A stretch of 64,000 bases of DNA. Origin: QHWT01 sp963755695 (GTDB lineage Bacteria > Acidobacteriota > Vicinamibacteria > Vicinamibacterales > 2-12-FULL-66-21). Location: positions 1,488,001 to 1,552,000 of the forward strand of contig CAVWLB010000008.1 of the NCBI GenBank assembly GCA_963755695.1. The letters are read 5' to 3'. Made by a program: the position numbers and the translations under genes. The notes beneath the pieces are model-generated. The model was not told where the DNA came from and made no database searches. It saw only the letters and a list, made by a program, of their open reading frames with translations. Shown here in pieces: positions 45,712 to 54,065 of this stretch (position 1 is the stretch's first letter; each line of letters opens with the position of its first letter).

Positions 45712-48152
45712 GCGTGATCGGTGACCTTCGGTATGCGGTGCGCGCGCTCGCCCGGCGCCCCTCGTTCTCGCTCGCCGCGATCGCGATGCTCGCGATCGGC
45801 ATCACGACAAACACGATCGTCTTCACGCTGATTGATTCGCTCGTCCTCAGGCCGATGCCCGTGCGGGAGCCATCGCGAGTGGTGCGTGTCTATCCCGTGG
45901 ATGCGACCGGTCGGCGCGGCAACCTGCTGTCGTATCCGGATTACGTCGACTACCGGGACCAGACCCCGGGGTTCGACGCGCTGGCGGCATACATCCCGGC
46001 AGACGCGACGTCGGGTCGCTGGTCCGGGGACGCGGGCGGTTCCGCGTCGGCGCGGGGCATCCTGGCCTACCTCGCCTCGCCAGAGTACTTCGCGGTGGTC
46101 GGGATGCAGCCGGCCATCGGCCGTGTGCTGCTACCGACCGACGAACAGCCCGGCGCGGCGCCGGTGGCGGTCGTCGGTCACTCCTTCTGGCAATCGCGTT
46201 TCAACAGCGACCCCGCGGTGATTGGATCCGAGCTTGTCGTCAACGGACGCGCCTTTGCGATCGTTGGCGTGGCTCCCCCGGAGTTCACCGGGACCGAGCC
46301 GCTCGTCGCCGATGTGTGGGTGCCCATTTCGGCGCATCAGATCGTGTTGCCGTCGGAAACGGGCTTCGAGGACAGAGCCACTTCGTCGCTGCTCGTCATT
46401 GGCCGTCTCGCCAGGGGCATCTCGCGGACATCGGCGGGTTCCGGACTCTCTGTCGTCGCGCGCCGTCTTGCAACCGCTTTTCCAGGAGCTTCGCGTCCCG
46501 AGGACGTCGCAGTGGAGGCCGGGACGTTCTTCACGGTCGATCCGGGCGCGCGACCGTTGATTGCGCTTGTGATGGGCACGGTCGGTCTGGTGTTGTGCAT
46601 TGCGTGCGCCAACGTCGCCAACCTGATGCTTGCGCGCGCCGCGTCGCGTCAACGCGAGATCGCGATCCGAATCGCGATTGGCGCGGGCCGCTGGCGAATA
46701 GTCCGTCAGCTTCTGATTGAAGCCCTCGCGCTTGCGGTTGTGGCTGGAGGCGTGGCGCTTCTCCTGTCAGGTTGGATCCTTCGCGCGTTGTACACCGTAG
46801 GCCTGTCGCTGGCGCCGTTTCCGTGGACGATTGCGTTGAGCTTGTCGCCTGACGTCAGGGTGTTCGCCTACATCTTCGCTCTCGCGGTCGTTGCCGCGGT
46901 TCTCTTCGGTCTGTTCCCGTCGCTGCAGATCTCATCGCTGCGCATTACCCAGGCGCTCCACGACGGTACTGCGGTGTTGGGCGCACGGGTCAGCCGCTCG
47001 CGTGTACGGCACGCGCTGGTGATCACACAGCTTGCAGGATGCCTCGTTTTGCTGGTCGATGCCGGCTTGCTGACGCGCGGGTTGCGGAACGCCCGCGCAC
47101 TCGACCTCGGTTTCCGGGCCGATCACGTCGTCTATAGCGAGTACGACCTACGACAGCTCGGTTATTCGCGTCCGCGTGCGGACGCCTTCAATGCCGCACT
47201 CCTGGTTCGCGCGTCGCACGTACCGGGCGTCGCATCGCTGGCGTTGACGTCGCATGTGCCGCTGCACGGCGGAGTGCGGCGGACTCAGGTCGCCTTCGAG
47301 GCCGGTGGCGGGCGGGAGTCTGCGTGGTCGATCTATTCGACGGTCACCGCGACCTACTTCGAGACCCTGAGCATGCCGATTGTCGAAGGACGCAACTTCG
47401 CAGGTGAGGACGCCGCCGCGCCGGTCGTCATCATCAGCGAAGGGCTGGCCCGGCGATTCTGGCCATCCCAGAGGGCCATCGGCCAGGTCATCACTCTTGA
47501 AGAGCCTGCGCAGCCCCGGACGGTGGTTGGCGTCGTCCGCGATGCCTCGAATGGGGCAATCTGGCGGGAGAAGGAGCTGTCGGTCTATTTGCCGGTGGAT
47601 GCCTCCGCCGATGGCCGCGATCTTCAGCTGGTTGCCCGGACGACAATCGAACCGTCCCGGGTCGTGCCGGCACTCCGGGCAATAGCCGGTGACCTCGACC
47701 CCGATCTTCGCTTCACGGCCACTCCACTCGAGCGGCTGCTGCAATTCTGGATTCTTCCGTCGCGGGTTGCGGCCGGCGGCGCCGCAGTGCTCGGCCTGGT
47801 CGCGGTCGTTCTCGCGGCGTTGGGGATTTACGCCGTCATCGCGTTTGCGGTGAGTCACCGGGTCAAAGAGCTCGGGATCCGGATGGCGCTCGGCGCCGAG
47901 GCGAAGGACGTGCTCGGCCTCGTGCTGCGGGAAGGCGGACGCTTGATCGCGACAGGTCTGCTCATCGGAACCGTTGCCGCCGGTGCCAGTGCCCCTCTCC
48001 TGGGGCGTATGCTGTTCGGTATCAGCGCGTTCGATCCCGTCACGTATCTGGTCGTGATGATCTTTCTTGGTGGGATTGCGCTCGCAGCGTGTTACGTCCC
48101 CGCGCGGCGGGCCGCCGCACTTGAACCCGTCATCGCGCTTCGCACCGAGTAG
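45708..48152 (+). CDS. ADOP-type ABC permease (MacB/FtsX family)
   Basis: An intact 814-residue paralog of the gene before it, with the same plan: PSFSLAAIAMLAIGITTNTI, FtsX domain one (TVGLVLCIACANVANLMLAR with ASRQREIAIRIAIGAGRWR), the core motif FETLSMPIVEGRNFAGED and FtsX domain two (VKELGIRMALGAEAKDVLGL). Starts at 45708 within the previous stop. Paired orphan permeases without ATP-binding gene are characteristic of Acidobacteriota. Its intact frame argues that the frameshifts in the first copy may be sequence errors. Confidence 0.92.
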   Translation: MSVIGDLRYAVRALARRPSFSLAAIAMLAIGITTNTIVFTLIDSLVLRPMPVREPSRVVRVYPVDATGRRGNLLSYPDYVDYRDQTPGFDALAAYIPADATSGRWSGDAGGSASARGILAYLASPEYFAVVGMQPAIGRVLLPTDEQPGAAPVAVVGHSFWQSRFNSDPAVIGSELVVNGRAFAIVGVAPPEFTGTEPLVADVWVPISAHQIVLPSETGFEDRATSSLLVIGRLARGISRTSAGSGLSVVARRLATAFPGASRPEDVAVEAGTFFTVDPGARPLIALVMGTVGLVLCIACANVANLMLARAASRQREIAIRIAIGAGRWRIVRQLLIEALALAVVAGGVALLLSGWILRALYTVGLSLAPFPWTIALSLSPDVRVFAYIFALAVVAAVLFGLFPSLQISSLRITQALHDGTAVLGARVSRSRVRHALVITQLAGCLVLLVDAGLLTRGLRNARALDLGFRADHVVYSEYDLRQLGYSRPRADAFNAALLVRASHVPGVASLALTSHVPLHGGVRRTQVAFEAGGGRESAWSIYSTVTATYFETLSMPIVEGRNFAGEDAAAPVVIISEGLARRFWPSQRAIGQVITLEEPAQPRTVVGVVRDASNGAIWREKELSVYLPVDASADGRDLQLVARTTIEPSRVVPALRAIAGDLDPDLRFTATPLERLLQFWILPSRVAAGGAAVLGLVAVVLAALGIYAVIAFAVSHRVKELGIRMALGAEAKDVLGLVLREGGRLIATGLLIGTVAAGASAPLLGRMLFGISAFDPVTYLVVMIFLGGIALAACYVPARRAAALEPVIALRTE

Positions 48153-48162
48153 CCTCGGTCAA

Positions 48163-48256
48163 CGACGAACCCGCGAACCCGCGAACCCCCGAACCGCGAA
48201 CCACGAACCTGTGAACCCGAGAACCCGAGAACCCGAGAACCTGAGAACCCGTGATC
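48163..48256. repeat. Tandem array of GAACCCGA-type units
   Basis: About eleven degenerate copies of an eight-base unit (GAACCCGCGAACCCGCGAAC, later GAACCCGAGAACCCGAGAAC) between the permease and the kinase genes. I see no long complementary arm. The rest of the gap (48257-48368) is unremarkable and presumably holds the kinase promoter. Confidence 0.8.
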
Positions 48257-48368
48257 CAAAGTGTCCTGTTCAACGTCAAATCTACTGATCGATCGCGTGA
48301 AGATCGGGCGTCCGGTTCGTTGACTTGCCCTGGGGGCGATCCTATAGTGACGGGCGCCACCCGGCACC

Positions 48369-50627
48369 ATGACGCAGCGTCTCGGCCATTACCGGGTTCT
48401 CGATCGCGTCGGGTCGGGCGCGACAGGTGTCGTCTACCGCGCACGCGACGAGCGTCTCGATCGTGACGTCGCGATCAAGGTGCTCTCCGGGGACACCTTC
48501 AGCGATGCGGCCCGCACCCGTCTGAGGAAGGAAGCGCGCGCCATCTCGCGCGCCGTTCATCCTGCCATTGCCACGATCCACGACCTCGCCTCCGATGGCG
48601 GGACCGACTTCCTCGTCATGGAGCTCGTGCCCGGGCCAACTGTCGCGGACCGGATTGCGAAAGGTCCGATCGCGGAACGCGAGGTCATCGACATCGGCCG
48701 GCAACTCGCGGCCGGACTGCAGGCTGCACACGCCGCCGGCGTGATTCACCGCGACATCAAACCAAGCAACCTGAAGATCACGGCGGATGGGCGCCTGAAG
48801 ATCCTCGACTTCGGCATCGCGCAACTGCGCACCATCGGCACGGAGACCACGAGGACCGGCACGATGCTGGGTGGAATCGCCGGCACGCTGCCCTATATGG
48901 CGCCGGAGCAGCTGCACGGCCTGCCGGCGGACGCTCGCAGCGATGTCTATTCGGCCGGCGCGGTCCTCTACGAGCTGGCGACCGGTACTCGTGCGTTTCC
49001 CGAACGCCACGATCTCGAGGTGATTGACGCGGTTCTGCGCAGACCAGTCGTGCCGCCGCGGGAGCTGCGACCCGAACTCTCCGAGTCGCTGAACGCGTGC
49101 ATCCTCAAAGCGCTCGACAAGGATCCGTCGCGGCGGCAGCAGAGCGCTGCAGAACTCGAGCGCGATCTCGGCAATCAAGGAATGCCGATCGTCATCGGGC
49201 CGGTGCGCCGTCGCTCGCCGTCACGCCGTGCGGCGTGGTTTGCGGCGGCCGCGATGGTGGTGCTTCTCGGCGCCGGTTGGTCAACGCGCTTCCTGCCGCG
49301 CAGCCGACCCCCGGCAGTCGAGCAGACGGCGGCGCGGCCGAACCACGCCGACGTGCGGCTTGCGGTCCTGCCCGGCCGGAATTTGACGAATCGCGCGGAT
49401 GTCAATGAGTGGTTGCGGCTCGTCCAATCCTTGCTCAGCGCCGAACTGACCGGCGTCCGCGATCTCGGCGTGATCGACTCCCTCACCCTCAACGAGCGTT
49501 TGAACCAGCGCCCTCGCGATGGCGGCGCCGACCCAGGCCGCGCCGGGGCGCTGAAGGAACTGGGCGCGGATCTGGCGATCGACAGTCGCATCGTCCTGAC
49601 AGGCGCCGGTCTGCAGCTGCAGGCGGATCTCGTCGATCCTCTGCAGTCGGAGGTGCGCTTCACGGCGAGCGCCGATGTCTCGGGGGAGGCGGATCTCTCT
49701 CGCGCGACGCGCTCTACGGCGAGAGCCATTGTCAGCTACCTCGAGTTGCAGGTGTTCAAGCTCGCAGGCACGCGCGAGATGCGGCCATGGATGACGCTGC
49801 GCGAGCGGAACATCGATGCGGTGAAGGCCTTCGTGCAGGCGAATCAGTACATCTATCGGTTTCAATTGTCGGAAGTGAACGGTTTGCTCCGGCGCGCGGT
49901 GGCCCTCGACCCGGCGTATGTCGCGCCGCGCTTGTGGCTGCTACAGGGACTCGCCGACCGTGGGGACCAGACCGGCGCCGAGGAGCAGCTTCGGGAATTG
50001 AAGGCCCTCGAACCCACGGCGAGCCCGTTCGATCAAGCGATGATTGGTTTCGCCGGCGCTCTGCTCGCCGATGATGCGGCGGGGCAGATCCGCTACCTGG
50101 AGATTGCTCTCGAATATTCCCCTGGCAACAACATCCTTCTCGTGAACCTCGCGCGGGCGCGGGCCCAGAGCGGCGATTGCGCCGGCGCGCTCCGCGATCT
50201 CGATCCGCCGATCCGGATGCGCTGGGATTTTCCGCCGATCTACCCCCTCTGGGGCTGGTGCGGCATCCAGACCCGCCGCTTCGAGGAGTCGCGGCGCCTG
50301 CTCGACTTCGCCGCCGGGCGTCAGACGGTCGATCCGTATACCTATGCCCTCCTGGCCGGCCTCGAAGGCGCGTTCGGCGCCGATGCCGCCGCGAAGCGGT
50401 TCGAAGCGAAGTACGAGGCCACTCAGATGCAGGCAGGACGGCCCGTTGCGGATCAGTTCATCGCGACGACCTACGAGTCGCTGGGCAACTGGTGTCAGGA
50501 GCAGGGGGACTCGCGTAGGGCCGCACTCCTGTTCCGCATGCGCGACCGATATCGTTCGCGTCGCAAAAGAGAAGGAGCAGATAACGATGGCCAAAGGAAA
50601 GGCATCCGGACGGGCGAAGGGTCGTAA
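48369..50627 (+). CDS. Membrane Ser/Thr protein kinase with exported TPR-like sensor domain
   Basis: A 752-residue eukaryotic-like kinase. Gly loop VGSGATGVV, catalytic Lys37 (VAIKVLS), HRDIKPSN with Asp129, DFG at 147-149 and YMAPEQL are intact. One membrane helix (AAWFAAAAMVVLLGAGW, about 286-302) separates the kinase from an exported half with a TolB-like segment (VRLAVLPGRN) and TPR-like helices (SPGNNILLVNLARARAQSGD). Such kinases are abundant in Acidobacteriota. Its 3' end overlaps the small Trp-ended gene by 41 bases, so kinase, peptide, isoprenyl-synthase-like and protease genes form one transcription unit. Confidence 0.92.
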   Translation: MTQRLGHYRVLDRVGSGATGVVYRARDERLDRDVAIKVLSGDTFSDAARTRLRKEARAISRAVHPAIATIHDLASDGGTDFLVMELVPGPTVADRIAKGPIAEREVIDIGRQLAAGLQAAHAAGVIHRDIKPSNLKITADGRLKILDFGIAQLRTIGTETTRTGTMLGGIAGTLPYMAPEQLHGLPADARSDVYSAGAVLYELATGTRAFPERHDLEVIDAVLRRPVVPPRELRPELSESLNACILKALDKDPSRRQQSAAELERDLGNQGMPIVIGPVRRRSPSRRAAWFAAAAMVVLLGAGWSTRFLPRSRPPAVEQTAARPNHADVRLAVLPGRNLTNRADVNEWLRLVQSLLSAELTGVRDLGVIDSLTLNERLNQRPRDGGADPGRAGALKELGADLAIDSRIVLTGAGLQLQADLVDPLQSEVRFTASADVSGEADLSRATRSTARAIVSYLELQVFKLAGTREMRPWMTLRERNIDAVKAFVQANQYIYRFQLSEVNGLLRRAVALDPAYVAPRLWLLQGLADRGDQTGAEEQLRELKALEPTASPFDQAMIGFAGALLADDAAGQIRYLEIALEYSPGNNILLVNLARARAQSGDCAGALRDLDPPIRMRWDFPPIYPLWGWCGIQTRRFEESRRLLDFAAGRQTVDPYTYALLAGLEGAFGADAAAKRFEAKYEATQMQAGRPVADQFIATTYESLGNWCQEQGDSRRAALLFRMRDRYRSRRKREGADNDGQRKGIRTGEGS

Positions 50628-50970
50628 GGCCTCGGGTGGACGTGCTCGCGCCGCCGCTCGAGGGAGGCGGGCCGCCGCAGGCAAGGCTCGAGCGGCAGCC
50701 GGTGAGCGGGTCGCGGCTGCGCGACCTTCGTACGACCCCGACAAGAATTACACCTCTCTGCAGGATGTGGCTGCGCGAGCCGACAGCGATCCGGATTTCT
50801 TCCAGGCGGTCATCGACAATCGAGCGAACCTCACCGATGTCATGCGCAGATACGGCTTTGAGCTCTCGAAGAAGGATGCCGCCTTCCTGAACAAGGGTCT
50901 GAAAGCCGTCGAGCGCGTGCGCGACGAGTTCGCGATGGCGCTTGGCGGATGGGGCCGATGGCCGCGGTAA
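50587..50970 (+). CDS. Small basic protein with RiPP-like leader and Trp-containing C-terminus (candidate prenylated peptide precursor)
   Basis: A 127-residue protein in three parts. Residues 1-47 are a histone-H1-like Lys/Arg/Ala/Gly tail. Residues about 55-105 (YTSLQDVAARADSDPDFFQ, then TDVMRRYGFELSKKDAAFL) have the DP-x-F...L...G-x-x-L-S pattern of Nif11/NHLP-like RiPP leaders. The C-terminus is ALGGWGRWPR, with Trp at the third and sixth positions from the end. A good ribosome site (AAGGAG) precedes ATG 50587. It overlaps the kinase gene by 41 bases and the isoprenyl-synthase-like gene by 22. By analogy with ComX, prenylation of a terminal Trp is proposed. A simple nucleoid-type protein is the main alternative. 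Confidence 0.6.
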   Translation: MAKGKASGRAKGRKASGGRARAAARGRRAAAGKARAAAGERVAAARPSYDPDKNYTSLQDVAARADSDPDFFQAVIDNRANLTDVMRRYGFELSKKDAAFLNKGLKAVERVRDEFAMALGGWGRWPR

Positions 50971-51929
50971 CCGGCGTGACGGCTGCGCTCGTCGCCCGGA
51001 CCCGGTCACGCATCCGCGCGTGGCCGCCGGCGACGCGTATGGCGGGCCGCGCGTACTTCACGTCGCCGGGCAATCGAACCCACAGAACCACGCAAGCACG
51101 CGGAATCTCGCGAACCCGGATCGCCGATCAGCATTACTGGCTGCATCTGCCGCACTGGCTGCTGACGCGCGCGTCGTCTCCCGATCCGACGCTGCTCGCC
51201 GACGTTCTCTGGGCCCAATATTGCCTGTTCGTGTTCATCCGCATGCAGGATGACGTTCTCGATGGCCAGGCGCGCTCACCGCGCCTGCTCTTCGTCGCAA
51301 ACGAATTCCTGCTCGAGGCCGAGCGCACCTTCGCGCGCAGCAGCGGAAATCCGGTCGCCGAATATGTTCGCGACACTATCGCCGAGACCAGCCGGGCGAT
51401 TCTTGCCGTGGACGCGCTTCATCGTCGCGAGATCGCCAGCGTCTCAGAGCTGACCTCTCTCTACGCCGGCGTTTCCGCCATATTCAAGGCTGCGCCAGCC
51501 GCGATCTGCCTGGCACACGGCGATTTCAAAGCGCTCGATCATGCCGGGCGCTTCGCGGACGGTCTCGCCGTCGCCGGCCAGCTGATCGATGATTTCGAAG
51601 ACATCGACGCGGATCTTGACGATGGCCGGCTGAACCTGGCGGCCCGGGTTCTGGCGCCGCAGGTCTCTCCGCGACAGCCCGGTGCGCGTCGCGCCGTGCA
51701 TCGAGCCATCGTCGATGGCACGCGATTGCCGCCGCTCTTCGCGTTGATCCGGGAACATGTTTCTGTCTCTCGGGCCGCGATTGCGCCGCTGGATCTCCCG
51801 GACGCGGATCCCTATCTCGATCAGGTCGACCGCGACGTCGACGCGCTCGAGCGCGCAGTTCACCGGGCACGGGTCCGGGCCGTGTTCGACCCGCCCGGTG
51901 GCACCGGACGGGTTCGTCCGGCGTCGTAA
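50949..51929 (+). CDS. Isoprenyl-diphosphate-synthase-fold protein (ComQ-like candidate)
   Basis: A 326-residue class I isoprenoid synthase. The first Asp-rich motif is MQDDVLDG (DDVLD at 101-105); the second is QLIDDFED (211-218), the exact Q-x-x-D-D-x-x-D of trans-isoprenyl diphosphate synthases. The N-terminal 60 residues are basic and do not look like the family, so the true start may be later than ATG 50949. Overlap with the Trp-ended small gene suggests co-synthesis. ComQ, which prenylates ComX pheromone on Trp, has this fold. It could instead be an ordinary polyprenyl or terpene synthase. Confidence 0.72.
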   Translation: MGPMAAVTGVTAALVARTRSRIRAWPPATRMAGRAYFTSPGNRTHRTTQARGISRTRIADQHYWLHLPHWLLTRASSPDPTLLADVLWAQYCLFVFIRMQDDVLDGQARSPRLLFVANEFLLEAERTFARSSGNPVAEYVRDTIAETSRAILAVDALHRREIASVSELTSLYAGVSAIFKAAPAAICLAHGDFKALDHAGRFADGLAVAGQLIDDFEDIDADLDDGRLNLAARVLAPQVSPRQPGARRAVHRAIVDGTRLPPLFALIREHVSVSRAAIAPLDLPDADPYLDQVDRDVDALERAVHRARVRAVFDPPGGTGRVRPAS

Positions 51930-51933
51930 CAGC

Positions 51934-52902
51934 ATGGTTTCTTTTCCAAACGGCTTGTCCAGCGACTATCTGCTGGACGATTACTCCAGGACGGTGACCC
52001 GCGCGGTTGACGCCGTCGCTCCGGCTGTCGTCAGCATCACCGTCTCGCACCCCAGCGCGGGCGCAAGACGACCCGAAGCACACGCCAACGGCTCGGGATT
52101 CATCTTTGCGGCGGACGGACTCATCCTCACGAACAGCCATGTCGTGGAGGGGGCGCCGCACGTCGAGGTGACGCTTTCGGACGGCAGAGAATGCGGCGCC
52201 GACGTGGTTGGGAGGGATCCGGACACCGATCTGGCGGTGCTCCGTATCAGCGCCAGCGATCTCATCGCGGCGGTTCTTGGCGACTCGCGCGGGCTGCGTC
52301 CGGGGCAGCTCGTGGTTGCCATTGGCAACCCGTACGGGTTCCAGCACACCGTGACCGCCGGAGTGGTGAGCGCGCTGGGACGGTCGTTGCGATCCCGTTC
52401 AGGCCGGCTCATCGAGCACGTGATTCAAACCGACGCGGCGTTGAACCCGGGTAACTCCGGCGGCCCGCTCGTCGCCAGCGACGGCCGGGTCGTGGGCGTA
52501 AACACCGCGATCATTGCCGGCAGTAGTGGGCTCAGCTTCGCCGTGCCGATCAGCACAGCTTTGATGGTCGTCCCGTCATTGCTCCGTGACGGCCGCGTGC
52601 GGCGCGGCTATCTTGGCATCGCCGGCCAGAGCGTGCCGCTGCTGCGCCGGGTCACGCGATTTCATCGCCTGGCGCAGGCCAGCGGTGTGCTGGTGACATC
52701 CGTCGAGAGAGGCGGACCGGCGGACACCGCGGGCGTGCGCGATGGTGATTTGCTCGTGTGCTTCGACGAGCTCGCGATCGAGAGCCTGGACGATCTGCAT
52801 CGCGCGCTGACCGACGATCGCATCGGGACACGAGCAACGCTGGGAATCCTGCGAGGGACGTCGCGACTGGATCTGGTCGCGAACATTCATGAACGGCGAT
52901 AG
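51934..52902 (+). CDS. HtrA/DegP-like trypsin-family protease with PDZ domain, no signal peptide
   Basis: A 322-residue S1C protease. The catalytic triad is His69 (TNSHVVEG), Asp99 (DPDTDLAVL) and Ser175 (NPGNSGGPLV). A C-terminal PDZ domain reads SGVLVTSVERGGPADTAGVR and DGDLLVCFDEL. Unlike most HtrA proteins it has no signal peptide or membrane anchor, so it looks cytoplasmic. It starts four bases after the isoprenyl-synthase-like gene, in one unit with the candidate peptide precursor. A leader-cleaving role is therefore possible; general protein quality control is the alternative. Confidence 0.85.
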   Translation: MVSFPNGLSSDYLLDDYSRTVTRAVDAVAPAVVSITVSHPSAGARRPEAHANGSGFIFAADGLILTNSHVVEGAPHVEVTLSDGRECGADVVGRDPDTDLAVLRISASDLIAAVLGDSRGLRPGQLVVAIGNPYGFQHTVTAGVVSALGRSLRSRSGRLIEHVIQTDAALNPGNSGGPLVASDGRVVGVNTAIIAGSSGLSFAVPISTALMVVPSLLRDGRVRRGYLGIAGQSVPLLRRVTRFHRLAQASGVLVTSVERGGPADTAGVRDGDLLVCFDELAIESLDDLHRALTDDRIGTRATLGILRGTSRLDLVANIHERR

Positions 52903-52903
52903 G

Positions 52904-53036
52904 GCTTCGGGCTTCGGGCTCCTGGCTTCAGGCTCGGAACCCGAAGCCTGGAGCCTGGAGCCTGGAGCCTGGAGCCTGGAGCCTGGAGCCTGGAGCCTGG
53001 AGCCTGGAGCCTGGAGCCTGGAGCCTGGAGCCTGAA
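52904..53036. repeat. Tandem array with twelve perfect GCCTGGA units
   Basis: After a short complementary-sense lead (GGCTTCGGGCTTCGGGCTCC, 52903-52933) come twelve exact copies of GCCTGGA from 52946 to 53029, then GCCTGAA. It lies between convergent genes. No spacers are present, so it is not CRISPR. The identical copies imply recent expansion and make length variation likely. Confidence 0.92.
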
Positions 53037-53041
53037 GCCAC

Positions 53042-54058
53042 CTATCCGAGCGCGCGAGCAACTTCGCGAGCGTAGTACGTGATGATGATGTCCGCGCCGG
53101 CGCGGCGGATTGACGTAAGCGTTTCCATCATCGCGCGCGGCTCGTCAATCCAGCCGTTGCGCGCCGCCGCCTTCAACATGGCGTATTCGCCACTGACGTG
53201 ATAGGCCGCGGTCGGGACACCGAACTCCGCCTTGACCCGCGCGATCACATCCAGATAGGTGAGCGCCGGCTTCACCATCACGATGTCGGCCCCTTCCTCG
53301 AGATCGAGCTCGACCTCGCGCAAGGCCTCCTCGACGTTTGCGGGATCCATCTGGTGCGACCGGCGGTCGCCGAACGCGGGGGCCGAATCGGCGGCCTCGC
53401 GAAAGGGACCGTAGAAGGCCGAACAGTACTTTGCCGCGTACGACATGATCGCGACCTGGGTGAAACCGGCGTTGTCAAGGGCTTCACGGATCCGGCCGAT
53501 GCGACCGTCCATCATGTCCGACGGCGCGACCAGATCGGCCCCGGCGGCGGCGTGCGACAGCGCCGCCCGCACGAGCTGCTCGACCGTGGGATCGTTGGCA
53601 ATCTCTTCGTCAATGACGATGCCGCAGTGGCCGTGCGAGGTGTATTCGCAGAGGCACACATCGCTGACCACGAGAATCCCAGGCACCTCGCGCTTGATCG
53701 CGCGGATCGCCGACTGCACCGGGGCTTCCGGATCGTAGGCGGTGGATCCGACGGGATCCTTCGTATCCGGTAAACCGAACAACAGCACGCCCGGCACGCC
53801 GTCGGCCTTGGCCGCCGACGCTTCTCTGACTGCCTCCTCGACCGAGAGCTGGAAGACGCCCGGCATCGAGCCGACCTCGCGGCGCTGTCCTTCACCCGGC
53901 ACCACGAACAGGGGATACAGAAAATTCTCGGGCGACAGCCTTGTCTCCCGTACCAGGGCGCGCACCCCCGCGTTGCGGCGAAGACGTCGTGGCCGGCGGC
54001 GGAGGTCCAGTTGCGCCGAAGAAACGTGAGCCTGATGGTTCGAAGCCTTCATGGCCAT
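53042..54058 (-). CDS. hemB: Delta-aminolevulinic acid dehydratase (porphobilinogen synthase)
   Basis: A 338-residue enzyme that joins two aminolevulinates to porphobilinogen. It has NFLYPLFVVPG, the metal-site VCLCEYTSHGHCG with three Cys, the active-site Lys regions SYAAKYCSAFYGPFR and DIVMVKPALTYLD, and AYHVSGEYAM. The Cys-rich loop suggests a zinc-dependent form. ATG 54058 follows an AGGTG; ATG 54052 is also possible. Last gene of a hemA-hemC-cobA/hemD-hemB run. Confidence 0.95.
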   Translation of the reverse strand: MAMKASNHQAHVSSAQLDLRRRPRRLRRNAGVRALVRETRLSPENFLYPLFVVPGEGQRREVGSMPGVFQLSVEEAVREASAAKADGVPGVLLFGLPDTKDPVGSTAYDPEAPVQSAIRAIKREVPGILVVSDVCLCEYTSHGHCGIVIDEEIANDPTVEQLVRAALSHAAAGADLVAPSDMMDGRIGRIREALDNAGFTQVAIMSYAAKYCSAFYGPFREAADSAPAFGDRRSHQMDPANVEEALREVELDLEEGADIVMVKPALTYLDVIARVKAEFGVPTAAYHVSGEYAMLKAAARNGWIDEPRAMMETLTSIRRAGADIIITYYAREVARALG

Positions 54059-54065
54059 TGAACAC

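Noticed and set aside
52946..53029. Possible CRISPR array
   Set aside because: The 7-base units are contiguous with no spacers and no cas genes are near.
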